From Ulota crispa (taxonomy: Eukaryota > Streptophyta > Bryopsida > Orthotrichales > Orthotrichaceae): DNA of 64,000 bases. Under the pieces are notes generated by a model, which was not told the origin of the DNA, did no database searches, and saw only the letters and a list, made by a program, of their open reading frames with translations. The translations under genes were made by a program, and so were the position numbers. The number at the start of each line of letters is the position of its first letter. Within the stretch, counting starts at the first letter, position 1. The DNA lies in NCBI GenBank assembly GCA_963920765.1, contig OY987242.1, forward strand, positions 36,108,002-36,172,001. Direction: 5' to 3'. Positions 1 to 10,396 of this stretch are shown here, in pieces.

Positions 1-647
1 TTATTTGCCTAGTTTTTGACAATTATGGACATTCATTGCCTAAAATTTAGAAAATGATTTTTAAATAGTACTGAAAATAAGAAATTATACAAAAGGTGTT
101 GAAGTAGAATAAAAACACTACCAAATAAATTTTGTAATTATGTTGACTTATATATAAATCACAATATAAGTTTTGAGCTCAAAATTGCAAAATCAAGCAA
201 CTCGCATGCTTCCAACTCATTTTTTTCAACTTCTCTAAATGTTCATTGTAGAATTATTTGTTGGATGATTTTCATTTTATTAAAACTCAACCTCACATAA
301 AAAAAAGATCTTTCATACAAAAACACAAGCAAAAGTTAGTTTATAAATACAATAAGCATCAAAGCAACATGAGAATTAGCAACTACCATTTTTTTCATGA
401 ATGCCATCTTACCAATGAATACTAAAATGAAAATCATCTCAAATTGTTGATCATATCAATTAGAATCAATAGCTAACTACTTCATTCATAATATTTGACT
501 TCAATGAATACCTAAATATTGTTTTTTTTTTTTTTGAAAATGACTAATTTTTTAAAACTTTTTTTTGAGTTGCCTAATCATGTTTTTGCACTTAATTAAT
601 TATTTGACACTTGCCTATTGAACCTGCTAGTAAGGTACGGTATAAGC
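1..647. other. AT-rich stretch, no gene seen
   Basis: Very AT-rich DNA with a T homopolymer near 523-535. I see no coding frame, terminal repeat or RNA gene here. Confidence 0.6.
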
Positions 648-651
648 TTAA

Positions 652-1569
652 CCCCTAAAGGACCATGGCCTTTATTTTATCAAAAGACATGCAAAACTTG
701 CCACCTCTATGGCAAAGAGTAAAAAAGTTGAAAATCAAGCATTTTGCATATCTGACCGTAGGATCTTGTGCTAGACTAGTATAAGAATGTGTCATACAAA
801 ACTCAAGAACTTTGACCACACAAATTGGAAGATATATGCATTTAAAATGTAAAAAAAACATTTTTTGCACCTTGCTTGACTAGATTTTTTAACTTTGAAC
901 ATTTTTAACTTATTTTTTTTGCACCATAGAGTTTGGAATTCTATTTTTGCATGGTGGGAAGTTGAATTGGTAATCTTGGGAAAAAAAATTTTAAAAGAAA
1001 ACTTAATATTCATTCTTTAAAAAAACATTAGGTAGAAGAAGGTACAAGATTGAACAAAAACTTAAATTACTAATAACCTTGCAATGGAATTGAAATGCAA
1101 TGATCCCAATGGTGAGATTGTTCTAGAAAGCAAACTTCACCCTCTCTAACAAATTTTTTTGAAAAAATGTTAAACCTGCAAAAATGAAGTTTAAAAGTTA
1201 TTTTTTCAAAAAGATGCTTGAGTTGCCCAAAAAACAAGATTGTCCATAACTTTCTCATAACTAGTCCAAATGGAATGAATCAAAGCTTCAGATGTAGAAA
1301 AAGATATAATCTATAAGAAAAAAAAATTTTAATTTTTTTTTCGAGTTTTTATGAATTTTTTTTTTGCTGCCCCTAGTTCCCAAATTTGTACTTATTTGGG
1401 CATAACTTTTGCTACCTAGCATCAGTTGGAAAAAGAATTATATTCCCCAAAAGCTAATGTGTTTTTCTATCTTCAAAAAAAGTTTAAAAAATTTAAGACG
1501 AAATTTGAGGCCGTAGATACCTGCCCAAAGTCCCATTTGTCCCTCGTGGGGACAATGGTCCTTTAGGGG
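652..1569. mobile_element. TTAA-flanked non-autonomous DNA transposon (copy 1)
   Basis: The element is 918 bp and bounded by TTAA at 648-651 and 1570-1573. Its ends are inverted repeats starting CCCCTAAAGGACCATGG on the left, with GGTCCTTTAGGGG on the right. A TTAA target duplication is typical of piggyBac and of Sola3; the CCC start fits piggyBac better. No transposase frame is present, and internal text resembles other copies in this window (stretches about cell-unrelated AT-rich DNA with repeated 'gttgccc' blocks). Superfamily assignment is inference. Confidence 0.8.
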
Positions 1570-1680
1570 TTAAGTACAAAAAAAACCAAATTTGGTGTGG
1601 CAAGTAAGAATTCCCAATCAGATTTGCACCGAGCATGAGACAATTGGAGGAAATCAATGGGAATGTGCAATTATAGAGTA

Positions 1681-1774
1681 GTGCATTTAGAGAGGGTTAT
1701 AGACTAGTGCATTTAGAGAGGGTTATAGACCGGTGCATTTAGAGAGGGTTATAGACCGGTGCATGTAGAGAAGG
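1681..1774. repeat. 26-bp tandem repeat, 3.6 copies
   Basis: Units start at 1681, 1707, 1733 and 1759 (last one partial) with the core GTGCATTTAGAGAGGGTTAT. The array lies directly upstream of a GC-richer, 5'UTR-like stretch, so it may be part of a promoter region, but nothing proves this. Confidence 0.9.
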
Positions 1775-1959
1775 AGTACTGTAACCCCTGCACCAAACCC
1801 TAAATGCGATCTCCCGCTCCGGTGTTCTCCTGCATTCAAATCATGTCTCGCAATGCGTTCTAACGCACTCCTGCCATCTGTAGTCAGACCAATTTAGCCC
1901 AGAGATCATGCAAGCTCAATTTTGCCGTATTCTTTATTCGCATGTCTTGAGGTTTTCGC
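1775..1959 (+). promoter_or_regulatory. Possible 5' leader with telo-box
   Basis: Base composition changes here from AT-rich to balanced. An AAACCCTAA element (plant telo-box, common near transcription starts of growth-related genes) lies near 1795-1803, followed by C/T-rich sequence. This would suit a 5'UTR for the open frame starting at 1960. There is no clear TATA box. Tentative. Confidence 0.25.
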
Positions 1960-2172
1960 ATGAAGCTAGCTGCCGCACTGTCGAAATTCCTTGAATGCCG
2001 CCAAAACAAACTCATATCCGTGAGCAATGCATGCAGATGCGAAGGACATTCAAATTTCCAACACCTTCTACGAAATGACCGTTGCGGACATGATTATGCG
2101 ATTTCTTGCAGAATCGTGAACGAGTGCGGAAGTTTACTTTGCTACAGGTTCGTAAGACTACGATCGCCTTAA
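1960..2172 (+). CDS. Short open frame, possible first exon
   Basis: A 70-residue frame begins at ATG 1960 with MKLAAALSKFLECRQNKL and is cysteine-rich further on. Shortly before its stop it meets an AG|GT pair (CTACAG then GTTCGT) that could be a splice donor. I do not recognise the protein. The surrounding 3.5 kb has balanced base composition, which lengthens chance open frames, so this could be noncoding. It is kept because it sits just after leader-like sequence in the least repetitive part of the window. Confidence 0.25.
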   Translation: MKLAAALSKFLECRQNKLISVSNACRCEGHSNFQHLLRNDRCGHDYAISCRIVNECGSLLCYRFVRLRSP

Positions 2173-3062
2173 TTTTCGTATGCCTTATCATTCGTGTGGA
2201 TTAGAGAAAATTTGAAATTAGATTATAGCTATTGTCAGCAATGCGTTCATGCTTGAATAGAGTCGATTTTGGATGCGATATAGAGGTTAAGTTACCGAAG
2301 GACGAGTATTTTGAGGTTCACATCTTGGCTAAGTAACTATATAATGGAATATCCCCGGTCTTACAGATTTTCTATGACGTTTCTGGTTGTTTTTCGTGTT
2401 TTTTTATTCTTTTTAGTTCTGTTTTTAGAGTCTCTTTTTTGAAAGTTTTAAATGCGCATTTAAGAGATGGAACAGCGTTCAGGTTATTGCTCAATTACGA
2501 ACTGGAGAACGAGAATGTCCCGCTTTTACTGTAACGTTGCTTTCCTTCTTGTGAGAGGCGATTCCGCAGATGCTTCTTGTGTCTCTGACTTCTCACGGTG
2601 ACTGATAACTGATGTCAGTGTTGAGTGTCTTGGTTTTGTCCTCTTTTGCAATAGTCCATGGTACGTTATGTACGACAGACTTAGTATAATTAGCATTTGA
2701 AGGAATACATGTCCTGAACACCGACGGACATCGAGTGGATCAGTTGTTTCCCGGAGGTGCTCGAATTTTAAAATATGCTTGGATATAATTGTCGACAATT
2801 GAAGCTCAAATTCCTCCGTGAAACGCTCGAGCTTTCGCCTGGAACAAGATCAAAATTCGACACTATTATTCCTTCCTCAGGTTCTTCGTTTATGATCCCT
2901 GCTTCTGCTGTGTTTCTCATTCGGAGGATTGTATCTGCACACTTATGGAATGGCCCGATTAAGTTTAGTCTCATACGCAATGGAATTGGATGTCCACGAT
3001 GCGATGTGCAATAGATATTGTAAACGAGTCAATTAAACTCGGTTGTTTCATGCCTATACTAA
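2173..3062. other. Low-repeat stretch, no gene called
   Basis: Sequence of balanced composition without terminal repeats. One 79-codon open frame (2775-3014, plus) has protein-like composition but no recognised motif, and the opposite strand is also open there. I do not call a gene. Confidence 0.4.
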
Positions 3063-3681
3063 GAAAATTTATGGCCGTTGAACGTGCAAGCATGTCAAAA
3101 GGTCATGAAAGCGCTAGGACATCAAGAAATATTTCAGACGAAGGAAAGCTATAAAAAAGGTGAGGTCCTAAACCAACGGGAATGCCCGAAGGAAACACCA
3201 GGCGAGGATTCAACTCGTACTAAGGTAAGAGGCTCGAACTCCGTTAGGGCATTACAGCTCACCTCCCCAAATGAAATGAACTCCCCATGTACATGTCTTA
3301 TTCATAACCTTTCAGAAATGGCGTACATTTAAGGAAGTGATCCATTTTACAGGTCTATGACCTTTCCACTTCAAAATTTCATAACTAATTTCACATTGCT
3401 CTGGAAAATACAAAATAACTTGAGTTAGATGCCAATTCCTCTTGTCTTTCAAGCAAAATTTACTGAAAAATATATCAAGAAGTTCCACCTCCCCAAAGTT
3501 CAGTTTCAGCTCTTAGATAGTCGGTTCACGAGCCTCTTACCTTAAGCTTATAATCGTGTCCACCGAGTTGGTTCGCAGGTCTAGAAGCGAATTGAAAGAG
3601 TCAGAGAGTACTATTCGTCATAAAGCATTGATGATTTCGCTAGAAAACAACGACGCAATAAAATGCTCCATGATTTTGTAA
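3063..3681 (+). CDS. Open frame split by a MITE that can act as an intron
   Basis: The frame is open from 3063 (after a TAA at 3060) to 3224, 54 codons, with an in-frame ATG at 3105. It is then interrupted by a 320-bp MITE and resumes at 3547 for 44 codons, ending in TAA at 3679-3681. Reading AAG at 3222-3224 directly into CTT at 3547 keeps frame and adds no stop. The same junction arises from GT-AG splicing of 3225-3546 or from clean excision at the TA duplication. The left half contains KESYKKGEVLNQRECPKE and the right half RRSRSELKESESTIRHKA; both are charged and I recognise neither. A chance 98-codon frame in this composition is uncommon but possible. Function unknown. Confidence 0.4.
3223..3542. 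mobile_element. TA-flanked MITE, AGGTAAGAGGCTC family (copy A1)
   Basis: The element is 320 bp, with TA at 3221-3222 and 3543-3544 and inverted ends AGGTAAGAGGCTCG / CGAGCCTCTTACCT. The left end spells AG|GTAAGAG, a near-perfect 5' splice site; the right end is CCTCTTACCT followed by target TAAG, which serves as a pyrimidine tract plus AG. Related copies lie at 61415-61739 and 63122-63438. The TA target is that of Tc1/mariner-type elements, although the end sequence is not the usual Stowaway one. Confidence 0.85.
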
Positions 3682-3760
3682 GAAAACACTAAAGCTTGGC
3701 CACGTCAAAATGATTTTAGGTGAAGCTTTTGCAATGCCACCCTTGACTCTTTGACTGTTT

Positions 3761-4005
3761 GACTCTTTGGAAGCATTCATTCCTTACCGACAAGAGAAGC
3801 CAAAATTCTGTTCAACTGCTATTTCGCTAGAGTCACCATCGCCTCTTCCTGCAGGAGCACCTCTCTAGATACATTCTGTCAGTCAGGTGTGTCAAGCACA
3901 TGGGAACAAGAATACAGAAGCCTGGCGCTAGTAAGTTGTCTGATTTCCAGAAGCCAGTGCAATCGAATGTCACAAATTCGTCTTTCCAACTCTTTTGACC
4001 TGTAA
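3761..4005 (+). other. Possible exon sequence, frame unresolved
   Basis: After a stop near 3757 one frame is open to about 4009 and could splice at GACCT|GTAAAT (after 4004). A second frame is open from an acceptor-like CTTCCTGCAG near 3860 and contains RIQKPGASKLSDFQKP. A GTAAGT donor sits at 3931. Two of three frames are open, so I cannot choose between coding and noncoding readings. Confidence 0.25.
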
Positions 4006-4120
4006 ATTACAAAGAGGTCTAGGTTTTGAAAGAATGGTAATCTAAACATGTCTATTTGCAAACCACTAATCTTCACTGGGACTGCTGTACTTACAGATTT
4101 TGCTTGCTCCTAAGTGTCAG

Positions 4121-4257
4121 GTGGCAGCAACGGCGTCAAGTTCAGTACCAAGGTGTTATTAAACGAACAAAATCGGCTCTGCAGCTGCATTCTCTGCGAA
4201 GAACGCCATCCCCTTTTGACAGGAATGACTCTGACAAAGTCCCATTGGCTTCGCCAG
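4121..4257 (+). other. Probable exon (acceptor GTGTCAG, donor CCAG|GTAATA)
   Basis: The segment is bounded by GTGTCAG at 4114-4120 (a second acceptor, TTACAG, ends at 4096) and CCAG|GTAATA at 4257/4258. In one frame it reads LRRTPSPFDRNDSDK and ends one base into a codon; the acceptor at 4464 supplies the two missing bases, giving a joined tail ending DDTIAENGSY and a stop at 4529-4531. In another frame it also stays open (contains LCSCILCEERHPLL). Splice sites and phase agree, but no family is recognised. Confidence 0.35.
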
Positions 4258-4463
4258 GTAATATTTAATTATACATTATTGAAAACAAATGGACGAAAGT
4301 TCATGCACAATAGAAGAAGAAGTCGAGTCGTGTTTTGATGCGCCAGTGATAATGTACACCTCGTTTGTTCAAGACCTCACACCATGCACTAAGGGAAAGA
4401 TTCGTCAGGAAAAGTTCTAACACAGCCTTTTTTTGAGATGAAACTTACTAATGTATGTTACAG

Positions 4464-4531
4464 TTGATATCAAACGGGACCAGTTTTTTTTAGTGGACGA
4501 CGACACAATTGCCGAGAATGGTTCTTACTAG
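4464..4531 (+). other. Possible terminal exon
   Basis: A TATGTTACAG acceptor ends at 4463. Reading on from the 4121-4257 segment gives a 21-codon acidic tail (DIKRDQFFLVDDDTIAENGS) and a TAG at 4529-4531. The phase match across the intron is the main support. Not recognised. Confidence 0.3.
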
Positions 4532-4541
4532 AAACTTACAG

Positions 4542-4612
4542 ATGCAGCCAGAAAGAAGAGGGTGTAATTCCAATGAAGATTGTCCTCTGAAAGCCCCTAC
4601 TTAGTTTAACAG
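4542..4612 (+). other. Small exon-like block with strong splice sites
   Basis: Seventy-one bases lie between CTTACAG (ending 4541) and AG|GTAAGTT (4612/4613), both close to plant consensus. The block starts with ATG and one frame reads MQPERRGCNSNEDCPLKAPT before a stop. It may belong to a spliced noncoding transcript or an alternative end of the gene suggested upstream. Confidence 0.3.
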
Positions 4613-5132
4613 GTAAGTTACTGCCCTGGGCTCCTTGACATGTGAGAGTGAAAAAAAACAGACGTGCTCTGGACCTGACTTGTCATTCGGCATGCCCAGA
4701 GATCCAGAAGTTTAAATTTTTGCAAGGAAGGACTGACTGCAATTGATCTCCTCCAAGAAAGAGTTTCTCAAACGACATTCAATGCCACTTTCTGAAGTTG
4801 TTCACCTCGTTCGCAAAGTTCACACCCAGTGACCCACCACATCAATACGAACTGTGTTTCTTTCCAAGATAGTGGGAATTAAATATTAAAAACAAAGGCA
4901 AGCTAGTGTACAAATCGTTCCCTAGAACCAAGATGTGAAAATCCAGTCACGTCCAATTGAAGTGTAAGCGTGTACCTTGGTCTTGGAGCAATTATATCAT
5001 ATGAAATCATCACGAGAGACCTGCATATTCAGCAGCAAAATTCAAGTTGTAAAGCGGGACACATGTGCACCAAGTCTCATCAATCGGTTCAGCTTAGAAT
5101 GGGCAGCCTTGCTAATGACCCAATGCTTCATG
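4613..5132. other. No gene called
   Basis: Balanced-composition sequence continuing the low-repeat island. Overlapping open frames around 4970-5197 are in different phases and show no known motif. Confidence 0.4.
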
Positions 5133-5280
5133 CCAGGGCCACAGGCTCACTGGCCCACAAGGCAAAAGCAGCCGGTTTGGAGCGGATGAAGAAGTAAAAT
5201 CTATTTTTGTAACATTGCGGGATAACAGTTGATCATAACTTCACAAGGTTCCTTGCGGGCTGAGGTTAGGTTAGATGGCA
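5133..5280 (+). repeat. Fragment of the GCCGGGGCCACA repeat family
   Basis: The segment shares GGGCCACA and a block reading GGATGAAGAAGTAA with the fuller copies at 8342-8653, 22731-23070 and 32525-32870. This copy is partial. Confidence 0.55.
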
Positions 5281-5332
5281 TGCCGTTATGTAGGGCAGGG
5301 TGGAAAATTCTATTTTTTTCACCTGCCAGAAA

Positions 5333-5479
5333 ATGTGAGGGTTTAGATACATATCATCATGAGATTGAATTTGGGTATTGAATGTGAGGGTTTAGATACA
5401 TATCATCATGAGATTGAATTTGGGTATTGAATGTGAGGGTTTAGATACATATCATCATGAGATTGAATTTGGGTATTGA
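5333..5479. repeat. 49-bp tandem repeat, 3 copies
   Basis: Near-identical units start at 5333, 5382 and 5431, beginning ATGTGAGGGTTTAGATACAT. The identity of the units suggests recent expansion. Confidence 0.95.
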
Positions 5480-5625
5480 ATTCAAATTCAGATTTAGAGC
5501 CCTTGGTTCAGGCTAGAACTAGGAGGACACCTTTGGACAATACCAAAATAAGGGACAAATTATTACTCTTACCATGCTCTTACCGTGGTTTGTAAAAATG
5601 ATGGGATTTTACCTCATTGGTCCCA
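5480..5625 (-). mobile_element. Relic of the Mutator-like foldback family (see 38007)
   Basis: The text around GAATTCAAATTCAGA and the following 140 bases matches, in reverse orientation, the internal part of the complete copy at 38007-38417. The ends are lost. Confidence 0.45.
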
Positions 5626-5632
5626 CCATACG

Positions 5633-5714
5633 ACATGTCATCTAACCCCAACTAGATCATACAACATGTCATCTAACCCCAACTAGATCATACAACATGT
5701 CATCTAACCCCGAC
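5633..5714. repeat. 31-bp tandem repeat, 2.6 copies
   Basis: Units beginning ACATGTCATCTAACCCC start at 5633, 5664 and 5695. Confidence 0.9.
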
Positions 5715-6229
5715 TGGCAATGTGACCCTTACATGCCTACTTAGACTTTCCTCCTAATCACTTGCCATGAAATTCTTCAAAAGCTACCAATTTTTTCAAA
5801 TTTATGAGCAATATTTTTATTTTTTTTGGTAGCCATACAATTCATGGCAACACATCAAACAACTTCCACGAATTTCCATAAAACTTGATTCAAAAAAATT
5901 GCAAATTTTCCTTCGATTTTGAAAAAGGGGCTTGCAGCCAGACCAAACAATTTGTTTGAGTCCAGGTAGGTTTCTAGGGAGCTTCAACCCAGAAAGAGTG
6001 GCTGGTTGTGCGGAAGCCACGTCAGCCTCGTCGGTGGGGCACGTGGGGGCCAGCGTGGCAGTCCAATTCGAGATTCCTTTCTGATTGCCACAACCTCAGC
6101 TTCGCACTTTGACTTCGAAAATCTCCGGTGTCACGCCACGCCCCAACGTTTGGGGGGGGGAGGGTTTGAAGCTCCCTTGGTAATTTTCCTCCTTTCCAAA
6201 GTTTTCTTCCCCGGTCACTTGTTTCACTC
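5715..6229. other. No gene called; GC-richer block at 6005-6180
   Basis: The block around 6005-6180 contains a G-box-like CACGTG and a G homopolymer near 6153. Both strands have short open frames in this block, which is expected from its composition. Nothing identifiable. Confidence 0.4.
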
Positions 6230-6232
6230 TTA

Positions 6233-7017
6233 GAGCATCTCCACCGGTCCAGCATCTCCACCGATCCAGACTCACTCAAAGTTTTCCATCTGGTTTGGCG
6301 AGGTCTGAAGCCTCTCAATCTCCATCCATGCTCTTTGATAAGGTGGCCTTACACTCAAACACACCCCATAAATAAGCAATTGACCACTTATCTAGGGAAG
6401 TAGAGAATAAACTTCACTAAACTTAAAGTGAATAGTAAGGTAGGTGCACCCATAAGCGTGGAAATAAGGGGCACTAAACTTAAAGTGAATATTAAGGTAG
6501 GTGCACCCATAAGCGTGGAAATAAGGGTTTTGGAGTAGGTAAACAATTTCCTAACTTTGAAAAAAAACACTGTAAGCTAGGAAATGGAAACCAAAAATAT
6601 TGGCATCAGTTTCAAGGTCCCAAGTGCAAGCATTTGTTCACAAAGATTTTTCAAAGTCCAAAATCACTGAAATTGTAGGAACCATGTGTAAGAGATGCTA
6701 ATCACAAGGCTTGTTGGTCCTTAAATAGTGAGATGGGTACTCAAAACCTCATGTTAATCACCCACAACCATCACTTCATCACCCATAACCATCACTGAAC
6801 CACCCACAACCATTTGTTTTTTTATTAATTAGCCCTGTTGCTGTTAGGTGACGGGCATGGGGACCTAACGCTTATGGATGCTGCTACCTTACATGAATAG
6901 TGGTTTGGAGAGTGACTTGCTAGACTTGTCAAATAAGAGAGTTTGAGAGGGGCCTGAGAGGGGCCTGGCTACTTTTCATCCACTTTGAGCGAGCTAGAGC
7001 CACAGGTGAAGATGCTC
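6233..7017. mobile_element. Tourist-like (PIF/Harbinger) element with nested MITE
   Basis: TTA is present at 6230-6232 and 7018-7020. Ends are GAGCATCTCCACCGG and, reversed on the right, GAGCATCTTCACCTG. The 3-bp TTA duplication and GAGCATCTCC-type ends are those of plant PIF/Harbinger MITEs. A TA-flanked MITE occupies 6438-6889 inside it, so this element is the older insertion. Confidence 0.75.
6438..6889. mobile_element. TA-flanked MITE, AGGTAGGTGCACCCATAAGCG family (copy B1)
   Basis: The right end CTACCT is followed by TA at 6890-6891. The left end occurs twice, 57 bp apart (element start 6438 or 6495, each preceded by TA), a tandem duplication of the end and its flank. Inner terminal text CACCCATAAGCGT / ACGCTTATGG is shared with copies at 26807-27120 and 39440-39750. 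Confidence 0.85.
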
Positions 7018-7044
7018 TTAGGGCAGGCCCTCATGAGCTAGAGT

Positions 7045-7400
7045 GACTGGACAAAACACAAAAAGTGACACTTTCTTTAGTCTTTCATCTTCTAGAGCAC
7101 TTTCACATCATCCAAGAGTGTTGGAGAAGAAAGTTACTACAAAGTAAGAGTGTTCATCTACTAAACAAGTTTGGAGATGCCTTCATACCAAGCCCCAAAA
7201 GCTCACTATCTTGTTTGTTAATATGGCTATGTTGGTTGGTGATATGGCAAGCTGAAGTACAAGACAAATCCAAAGTGTGAACACTTTAGTGGACAAAACT
7301 AATATTTCAACCAAATAGATTTGAGATAATTTTGTCTGATGGCTAGTTGAAGAGAGCCTCATTGCCCCTTGCATGGATGAATGGGACCTTGGGCTCTGTC
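7045..7400 (+). repeat. Dispersed repeat E, uninterrupted copy
   Basis: The sequence is homologous to 20225-21475 apart from a 0.9-kb insertion there. This copy preserves the related empty site: GAAGTA, CAAG (7260-7263), ACAAATCC. It therefore fixes the ends and target duplication of the element at 20460-21372. No coding content. Confidence 0.8.
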
Positions 7401-7495
7401 CATTGCACATCCATGTTTTTTGATCTAGGTGAAAAAACTCTATAATATTTTAGGTGAGGGTAAAAGGAATAATTTGTTGTCTATTTTTGTGTTGT

Positions 7496-7600
7496 TAGTA
7501 CCCTCTAGTGGAGTTCTAGGCTAAATCAAGGTCTCCAAATTCAAATAAGAATTCAAAATTTGAAAATTCAATCTCTTCATGGTAAATTTCCAAGATCTTA
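7496..7600 (+). mobile_element. Relic of the Mutator-like foldback family
   Basis: This stretch aligns with the internal segment of 38007-38417 (text around TCCAAATTCAAATAAGAATT and TTCATGGTAAATTTC). Ends not found. Confidence 0.4.
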
Positions 7601-7822
7601 TTAATTTTAAATTGTGTGGATCTATTTCAACCTGACCCCACAACCTCATAAAGCCGTTGATTAAGCTCCTAGCCCCATTCATACAAGAAAAGGGCAATGA
7701 GGGGTCAGTTCACCCTAGCCGACCTTCATGTGCTCCCGGAATTGGCCACGGTATTAGCATTTGTTGACTTTGGAAAACTCAAATGTTTTAAGAATTTTGT
7801 ATTTCTTGCAAGAAATTGTTAA

Positions 7823-8182
7823 CCCTTAAATGCCAACAAGGACGAAAATTGTCCTCTGGCCACCAAAAATTAAGCGGAGTTCCAAAATAAAGCTGTTTTT
7901 CAGCTAATTTTTTTTAGAAGTGAATATAGACACATGGTGCATCATGGAAGACAAAAAACGATCTCAACAAATACACTCATATTTTTGATAACCCAAATTG
8001 TGAGAAGATTTGGAGACATAGTGGTAGGTCCCATGTTGCCCATCTTGCACTTTTCATGAGGCATCATGCATTGTTGACTTTTGCAATTTTAAGAAACAAA
8101 ATTTTAATGGTTAGGCACTTGCCACACCGTTATAAAAGTCACTGTAGAAGGCAGGCACGGCCACCCATCCAATGTTCAAGGG
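7823..8182. mobile_element. TTAA-flanked MITE (copy 2)
   Basis: TTAA at 7819-7822 and 8183-8186, ends CCCTTAAATGCC and CAAGGG; 360 bp, no coding frame. Confidence 0.7.
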
Positions 8183-8341
8183 TTAAAAGAGTGTTTTCAA
8201 ATTTTAATTTTGCTATGTTTTTTTAGCACACTTTGATGCATGACATTGATAACTCCTGTATCTTTTCTAACGTTTTTCCATTCCAATGGAGCATTTGGTC
8301 CTCAGGGTAGGATAGACGTCCATGCGTTCTTGGAATTGATG

Positions 8342-8653
8342 CCGGGGCCACATAAGCAAAGACGGCCACTTTGAAACGGATGAAGAAGTAACTTGAATTT
8401 TTGAAAAATTGACGAACCATCACCTTTTCAAGGTTTCATCTAATGTTCGACTAAAGATAACCTATCCACCATTCTAGGGTAAGAGGTTTGAGATTGTGAA
8501 CACTCAAAATCACTAGTTTTGCATAGAACAAATAAAAAAACGCATGCATAAAAATTAAAAAAACTATGCTTTTACACAAAGCAACAAACTTTGTCACCTA
8601 TTTTTCACAAATTGTTGTTTTGAAACACTCGTTTGTTTTGGTGTGGCCCGGCT
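8342..8653. mobile_element. GCCGGGGCCACA-ended repeat (copy D1)
   Basis: The left end GCCGGGGCCACATAAGCAAA and the right end TTGGTGTGGCCCGGC form an inverted repeat. Similar copies lie at 22731-23070 and 32525-32870. I cannot define the target duplication, so the superfamily is open. Confidence 0.6.
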
Positions 8654-10392
8654 TTGAGTAGGTTTTAGGCAAGTTCTGTCCCTAATTCAAAGTCAATGAT
8701 CTCAAAGGTTTGCTTTTCTAGTCCAGCGTGCAAGAACTTTGCCAAAAACCATTTATAAATAGTTTACCCTATTATCACCCCACTTCTATTACCACTTCTC
8801 TATATTCAAAAATTCATATCTTTTAGGGTTTAGTTTCAAATCCAAGTTTACAAGTAATGCAAGAAAGGCCTTAGAGTCCTTTACTAATAGTGCATTTTTT
8901 TTTCCATTTGACCTAAATTTGCAAAAGATGTAGCGTATTAGCTATGAAAACCTTAGTTAGATATACAACTTATTACTAAAATGCCTTAGCTATAGCATTG
9001 TTAGTTGCAAAATTCCAAAAATAAATGAAATTGTCAATTAAGTTAGCACTTATGGATGACCAAAGAGGTCAAGGAAAGGAAGAAAAAGTTCAAAGTTGAA
9101 AATGACAAAATATGATCATGTATGACAATGAATACCTCTAAAAAAGTGATAAGGAAGTGATAATAGGGCAATTTCAAATTTGAGCGGAACCTTAACCTTA
9201 CCTCATTGAAACCTTAATAATTAACTCATATTTCACTCATTTAAGAATTTGAAACTTGATACAAAACCTTGACTTGATTCTCTTTCAGATGAGACCATAA
9301 CCATGTCATTTGATATATTATAACTAATTTTTATTGATTTTTTGTCTAAGGTCCAATGATAATAGGGTAAACTACTTGTAGTACTATAGCACAAATTTTG
9401 ATAACCTAAATTTCATATGAGATTATAAAACAATAAGTGGGTGGATACAATAATTATTCTGCTTTGAGCCACCAAAATTAGGGATTTATTAATCATGTAT
9501 GGAGCATATGTGCTAAATGTAATGAACGAGCTCACTATAGGAAATAAAATTGTAGAGCTTTTAGATTTTTTAAGTTTGTATTGATCTACTTTTGTAGAAC
9601 ATGGTAATTTTCTTGGTAGTTATCCGAAAGGATTTTTTTACTCCACGTAATGTCATAGACCAAAATATCATGAAATCAAATCGAAAGTTTTTTATTGACT
9701 TTTTACAAGTTATCTTTAAGAAACCCAATGAAAATATGTAATTTAGACTATTTCTTCAAGGTAGAACTTATAGTGGTTCAACACCGTGAGACATGTGTTA
9801 TTAATGAAGTTTGAAACAAAATATGCCTAGTTATATTACCCAGGTGAGTACCATGTCTAGTTTTGCAATTTTATAACCATGGTGGAAACCACTTATATTA
9901 TCAATTGTATGGGTAAAAAGATACACAGAATTACCTCTAGTATATTAAGAGAATGAATTCTACCTTCTCATTTATAAAGATTTCATGACTGTAAATTATA
10001 AAGTTAATATCAGTTGGTTAAAAAAATTATTATGCCTTTTTCAAACTAATCTACAGAAAAATTCACTTTGGTGCACTTTGCTTCTTTTTTTCCTTGTTTA
10101 TTTGGCAATATCAAGTACCACAATTGCAAAACATATATTCAAACAGCAATTTTATTAGACCAATATACATACTTGCACTTTTCAACTCTAAAGCCTTTCC
10201 AAAAATGATTTCCAAAAATTGTATTTAAAAACTAACACTAAACTCTAAAAAATATGGGATGGTTATTAGAAGAAAGAGTATTTTTTTTACATAGGAAATT
10301 CAATATTTGAATTCATTCATCATCCAGATGTAAATCTCAACAAGATAACCAAAGATCAGTACACCCCTTTTTAACAAAGAACACAACCTTCA
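8654..10392. other. AT-rich stretch, no gene seen
   Basis: No coding signal, tandem array or clear element ends. Probably decayed repeat sequence. Confidence 0.5.
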
Positions 10393-10396
10393 TTAA

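Noticed and set aside
652..1569. CCCTAAA at element ends as interstitial telomere repeat
   Set aside because: Only one heptamer per end, always within the same terminal repeat; no tandem telomeric array.
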